From an uncultured Clostridia bacterium (GTDB taxonomy: Bacteria > Bacillota > Clostridia > Christensenellales > Aristaeellaceae), in the NCBI GenBank assembly GCA_946627565.1, contig CAMOVR010000014.1:1-39869 (forward strand): a stretch of 39,869 nt of DNA, read 5' to 3'. This document shows positions 38,001 through 39,869 of the stretch, in pieces. The notes beneath the pieces were generated by a model. That model made no database searches. It had not been told where the DNA came from and saw nothing but the letters and a program-made list of their open reading frames with translations. Position 1 is the stretch's first letter, and each line of letters begins with the position of its first letter. The position numbers were made by a program, and so were the translations under genes.

Positions 38001-39820
38001 CAAATACTCTGGAAGTTTACGGTTTTGTGGATGATCCTGCAAGACTTACCATGCTGGACAATGGTGCTTTGGTACTGGGGCTGACTCCGGAGACGGGAGG
38101 AGTGCTGATTCACAGTGTTCTGATGACACCGGCTACGGATAATTCCAACCTGAATACCCATTACTATGAATACTGGATTGAGGAAGTCGGATATAAAGAT
38201 AAAGATGGAAATGTCTATTTAAATTCTTCAGGCACAAGCGCAACCAGCACATTCTTCCCGGAATATGGGAAATCTGATAACCAGGGCAATTGGATAGACA
38301 GTTGGACGTCAACTCCGACAGACAATAAGCTGAAGCTGTCAACGAAATGCAAGAACAAACTTCGTGTGAAAAACCATCCTACAAAAGACATTGAAGTAAA
38401 GAAACAATGGATTGACGAGGATGGTAACGTACTCGTAGAACCATGGGATAAATCCGGAACAACGACACCTGCGGCGACATCCATCAGCTTTAAGGTAAAA
38501 CGAAGTGATGGACAGTACCTGACCTTTGGCAGCAGCGATACTCTGACCATCTCCACTGATGGCCAACGTGCTGTGGTACGATCAGCTTCACAGGACAGCA
38601 CCATTTATACCGTCAACTATGTGGCTGACGGTGTAGACGAGGCAGATATCGGAAACTGGACAACGTTGATACATGGCTTGCAGAAGTATGCTTCTGACGG
38701 GACGGAATACACTTATACGGTAGAGGAGGTTACAAATCAGAACGGGAAGCCTGTTGACAGTTCGGGAAATGTCATCGAGAATTGCCACGTCACCGTGACG
38801 GGAAGTGGTGCAAATTTTGTCATCAGAAATGAAAAGGTAGATACTTCACTTGCTATTGAGAAGGTGTTTGCTGGCAGTGTGGAGCTGACCGATGCTCAGA
38901 AGCAAAAGATTACCTTTACGGTTACGGGTATGTTCGATGGACAAACCGAATCTTCCAGGATTTTCACATATGGCGTAGATGGTATCACTGTAAACGGAGG
39001 ACAGCAGCAGACTGACATTTACAAGTGGAATGATGGTGTTCTGGTAATTAAAGATATTCAGCCTGGAACTTATATAGTTACCGAGCAGAATGATAATGTT
39101 GATGTTATTTTTGAAGGCGATTCTTCGGGAAATGTTTATACTCATACCCGTACTTATACCGTGACAGCAGGGACAGTGAATGATGATACTTCCGCATCAG
39201 CTACTGTATCAGAAGGTGCCCGTACTGTTGTAACGATCACAAATACATATGACGAGGGTCCGAGTACAATTGATGTTACATTGAAAAAGGTTGATGCAGA
39301 TGAGGTAGACGAGGAGCCGAACAACCTGTTGCAAGGTGCGACATTTACAGTGACGAAGTACACCGATAGCAATTTCAACCATGTAGATCAGGATACGCCG
39401 TATACTCAGACAAAGGCTGATGTTAAGGACGGTAACACATATACACTTAACGGATCCTTTGAGTTCACAGATCTTCCTATTGGTTATTACAAAGTAGAAG
39501 AATCTGTAATGCCAACAGGTTATGTCAAGACTGGCGATGACCCGGTATTTGAGGTGAGGCAGAAATCTGGATCAGCAGCTGAGTTGGAAATTGTCTTGTG
39601 GAAAAAGACAGCGAATGGAACAGGATATGAAGAAGTTGAAGGAGGTTCAACAGGAATTCTGAGGATTCCTAATAATACTAACACCATCATTGTCGGCAAC
39701 ACCCCCGGCGCAGCCCTTCCCAACACCGGCGGCCCCGGCACACGGCTCTTCACAATCCTCGGCAGTATCCTGATCCTTGGAGCGGGAGTACTGCTGTGGA
39801 GGAGACGGAGATTGATTTAG
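29087..39820 (+). CDS. Giant LPxTG-anchored surface protein/adhesin with vWA and multiple Cna_B/SpaA-like domains
   Basis: Signal peptide MTKYRIVSLLLAFVLVFQTLPLELSGA; InlB-like repeat GATFEGWFADGREFTEDTVIHADIQVTAVY; vWA MIDAS DLSSSM...GKGTNW...ITDGEP; serial modules (IHKDWKN, VDKTWPD, LHKQWED, VKKEWHD, VDKDWTE, VKKQWID, LKKVDAD); C-terminal LPNTGGPGTRLFTILGSILILGAGVLLWRRRRLI. Confidence 0.95.
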   Translation: MTKYRIVSLLLAFVLVFQTLPLELSGAEGWNEVVSVEYKADTRHLVVFLADNMEMARLYALDGSCLNSLPEAPEKDGATFEGWFADGREFTEDTVIHADIQVTAVYSNSGILLSEQMEEAEIPYVSAAMESDLDADVISEYVEPVMTAISGDPIAVLSGENVEIGILDGSVPGMTEVNFEKYDEEKTEYLVSSYALAQEQEGLLVSGYSAFSVSMQDRTCPEDGLYNVKVNLDVDPESILPERTVKQDTQYEVFRLLESGTERIDASMQDGMLVFTTEQLGTFILRYTVEYVYEKAEVTLDLSGYAELGYSVPGIEYDFDLGRAAIYPVSFLENASSDEEDNPVYTLTLPEGMAWSMFDAAFLEEASVLTEGNGILYEDGQILLTESMEEASVLFEKDIDSIVFTISGFTKPERPVLPETRDFSFRMLSDSVEIKDILTENGIISPTFRITGLSDSNLVSVEGETLVAHNFFGEVVLSLALSDGTLIQIRLNHPGPVPAGEKVISEAGSFTAKTQVPAGTALSVKAAEPSEEEIAMVEQAVLETLGEAAQPVLWFDISLIGPDGEPIQTGAELVLNTDVELPQAPAGRNARVKEICVYHLKDGELEVIDDAECAVADGKICSISFSTEGFSTFAVSYTVDFHWEVDGRMYEFSLPGGGFISFSELMEVLGVAKTDENEENEAKNDDVQLPGEVPGIDNQDENGEKGTSVGAENAENQGNSDVYLAGEETGIENQDATALTLDGVVVSEDTWEFVRDVESVVFSSPDLVWVGKVDEESKVGGIKESIGLEAQYSAELTEEQIDRINGTVVESGDWALISVQPFESTESLTVTMKTGEVFEIRVTDAQLKKTVISASGETYEIIVTYDDSAEIPEGADLTVTEYAEDSKEYKEACEAVVSQKEQEDDSFDENTFGMSAFDISIIDSEEKIVEPKAPVSVTITIKVLPEEVVAGNLQESLEIQHLDTSEEDLVVDTVASVFEGNMEADEDTARAEFVLNSFSTFTVSWNSAGTNNSTTVLGWRYRENWGDPYTNRAFFTARYVDENGNGITRPNEVGYTINNDNFYDGAEYTVDISSTLGKNINNYTYKSAYITDSDGVKHTVTSVKAERHGDTSTITYYNDSEIVKSANYTGTDRHNFDADGLDLTIEYESNNHITVHYGYMEDGVFHEFDEQPYPTDTSTGYGWAYLIYDFNGTDGSGRDFTYDYSGTYYNTGEATDPTDGTEAEPLLRYYNGSWRYYASSNGRTGNALRNNGNWTSVSNDSHVYVVYERPSIPEGGTSKIDEVASTPDIPAILKQSDENGDGTNTLSLSVTGSQKDIVAEKLADVIVVLDLSSSMQKGISNNSSDSGYLTNPNSRYNQAKSALISFADILYKKNEDSGKDLIRMGLITFSGNAHVRQELTADEDTFDAAVNAITRYEGKGTNWEHGLKLANEMATDSDRMTFVVFITDGEPTSSQTRYGLTNSRLQNVIFNPGTTGGGVPQQYTQNSAHVISYDPMHFYLETGSFGTTNTGQPGIFTDNGVTLSGDYMYNHAAYDDVQSITEHNKNFYTIAISSEVGTDALSALLDAAGVPSDHGIPASTPKQLTDAFDEILDDIKLEGTRGWSDVRMSDGITDLTNTIDKVNQVEHRLYDVDGNFVYYKSTKPDGWSTWSADQKSAYLAGVEYAERDDTPDGYDDWTNEQKSAYALGKAVQFTEWTSREEDGCAEAVYNTVTGAVEWNMGSAFMLEDGVTYKVSFICWPSQEAYDIIAKLNNGTITFGDTDVYSQDIWDQFEGNATDGYTLKTNADGANTTYKTATKIDTVTTSGDPQTLLFGEVPNLNLSEQKIYIHKDWKNSLDNESEDSVNLGVIADGDEDDLYKTITVGANDDPDLDWRGDAFVSTGLLKVESGEMTLYESGHDFTITENVEGGPNYNWDLTTDTYRPMVITDPSKGYETTTVILKKVASTDEYDYQIGDAYYAIVTDSNNALNAVNHRRSHVEIVKNVEGDDAPENSRFTFTIEVTDSKADSGDINNTDSDAWVWFSIYDSDGQLVTTVSLDDINFVTANNLRYELINGDDKSVVDEVDETNIAYYSGYCCVPSGTTITAKLPSGYKLDVINLPVDSVCIITEPEDEIPAGYSIEGIVETRTYHDEEDEEQEEPIQTTNTNTITVTIGYNESTYKVDVNNQWDTVDVPVDKTWPDIDDDDSYTWTATFVLEEIEVHESGPDSSEANTTAFHAVDGVIPITISKGDSGDDIPFKNLPKYRYYDVEGEQSIYRIIYSVDETAYELKQNGTTVSKWDKTHGLTEGTEIYVPEWPHDAGDTDDEMHLSEDDELFYHVIVQNHKKDEKIIETLTGLELHKQWEDGAFDDVQEEDAFATFQLKRYVTREHLDYTSDYDGSDATVTLIGQDGNTDTLTVKKGARVNVVATFSGVGTVQYKNTTTNETFTMSRSWSGDDANKVSVAIPIAGDTTIEHDNQTGHQSGIVDEDHLVLDTGAGSETSEDTDFTNERHYYTLDLDGEWTQSIDHLPLYSEGSINETANGYSQTVYHYSYYFSEIDFHPSGFYSEFTDGHGNPVGDAAHRITEDDTTVLALNKKIPPFYVKKEWHDIEDPDNYPEVRFTLYQGLRNGDDVSEGSIFVGSNGESYVDIPLNSDNNWTWKCPGFLPTKNASGQDVGYYAVENTGNDNNHRQVLLYNNSELNEDGSIKVAGEEITTSQQTKDEVWLWNYYNDKNSNTAYRNDQQMPRGWDGGIGGNTGTLTIVNRSPKYMQMDIKKKIMEYQDDGSLATTTGWPSRTRDIVLKIQLMRRIYLADAPVDAEPLVKWTNYGVPFYVGYDSEGHDVALNDNDFDVGVGLSSWHWTILDQNQENGLPAYGYYTKPDGTVVKVHYRYIPFEIGAYSNTNEDPIDPQFDWFIGLQPNAWDGAHGQVPTFAPLVGQDQDRLMNVQASDLEVDKDWTETPDNVEEVYVKIYRQASGGAVEDFTNDIATRTNTLEVYGFVDDPARLTMLDNGALVLGLTPETGGVLIHSVLMTPATDNSNLNTHYYEYWIEEVGYKDKDGNVYLNSSGTSATSTFFPEYGKSDNQGNWIDSWTSTPTDNKLKLSTKCKNKLRVKNHPTKDIEVKKQWIDEDGNVLVEPWDKSGTTTPAATSISFKVKRSDGQYLTFGSSDTLTISTDGQRAVVRSASQDSTIYTVNYVADGVDEADIGNWTTLIHGLQKYASDGTEYTYTVEEVTNQNGKPVDSSGNVIENCHVTVTGSGANFVIRNEKVDTSLAIEKVFAGSVELTDAQKQKITFTVTGMFDGQTESSRIFTYGVDGITVNGGQQQTDIYKWNDGVLVIKDIQPGTYIVTEQNDNVDVIFEGDSSGNVYTHTRTYTVTAGTVNDDTSASATVSEGARTVVTITNTYDEGPSTIDVTLKKVDADEVDEEPNNLLQGATFTVTKYTDSNFNHVDQDTPYTQTKADVKDGNTYTLNGSFEFTDLPIGYYKVEESVMPTGYVKTGDDPVFEVRQKSGSAAELEIVLWKKTANGTGYEEVEGGSTGILRIPNNTNTIIVGNTPGAALPNTGGPGTRLFTILGSILILGAGVLLWRRRRLI
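33052..33432 (+). other. vWA domain MIDAS-containing segment of the giant surface protein
   Basis: ADVIVVLDLSSSMQKG ... GLITFSGNAHVRQEL ... GKGTNWEHGL ... FVVFITDGEPT. Confidence 0.85.
39716..39820 (+). other. Sortase sorting signal (LPNTG, TM helix, RRRR tail)
   Basis: LPNTG encoded at 39716-39730, hydrophobic stretch, WRRRRLI*. Confidence 0.95.
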
Positions 39821-39838
39821 CACAAGGTTAACAGAGAA

Positions 39839-39869
39839 GTCAGTCACTTCGGTGGCTGGCTTTTCTTTT
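39839..39869 (+). terminator. Rho-independent terminator of the surface protein gene
   Basis: GTCAGTCAC-TTCG-GTGGCTGGC hairpin (TTCG tetraloop, two G:T wobbles) followed by ttttctttt. Confidence 0.85.

Noticed and set aside
29087-39820. CRISPR-like or DNA-level tandem repeat array inside the giant gene
   Set aside because: Repeats are degenerate protein modules, not identical DNA units with regular spacers.

Overview
The window is about 40 kb of a Gram-positive chromosome, probably a Clostridia/Lachnospiraceae-like Firmicute (inferred from gene content and the LPNTG sorting signal). Most of it is moderately GC-rich housekeeping and envelope DNA: class II fructose-bisphosphate aldolase, a DUF4279-like protein, a rimO-pgsA-phosphatase cluster, a GT-C-like membrane protein, a polyprenyl-phosphate sugar transferase / nucleotidyltransferase / galE set, guaB, a MATE transporter, a DUF2142-like / GT2 / DUF2304-like set, a tandem flavodoxin-fold protein, a phosphoesterase, a TrmH-family methyltransferase, a YitT-family protein and mnmE. 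Two parts stand out. (1) A tightly coupled two-gene unit (10819-12633 and 12638-15862) lies between galE and guaB. The second protein carries actin/Hsp70-type nucleotide-binding motifs. The first may be a very divergent tubulin-like protein with a coiled-coil tail. This is the best candidate for an undescribed system, but the tubulin part is a hypothesis. (2) A ~3,577-aa LPNTG-anchored surface protein (29087-39820) has a vWA domain and about ten Cna_B/SpaA-like modules. It has a long AT-rich leader with a perfect 14-bp hairpin, an AT-rich mosaic body, and an abrupt GC-rich switch at the sorting signal. No tRNA, rRNA, CRISPR array or transposase was recognised. All family assignments come from reading motifs, with no database search.
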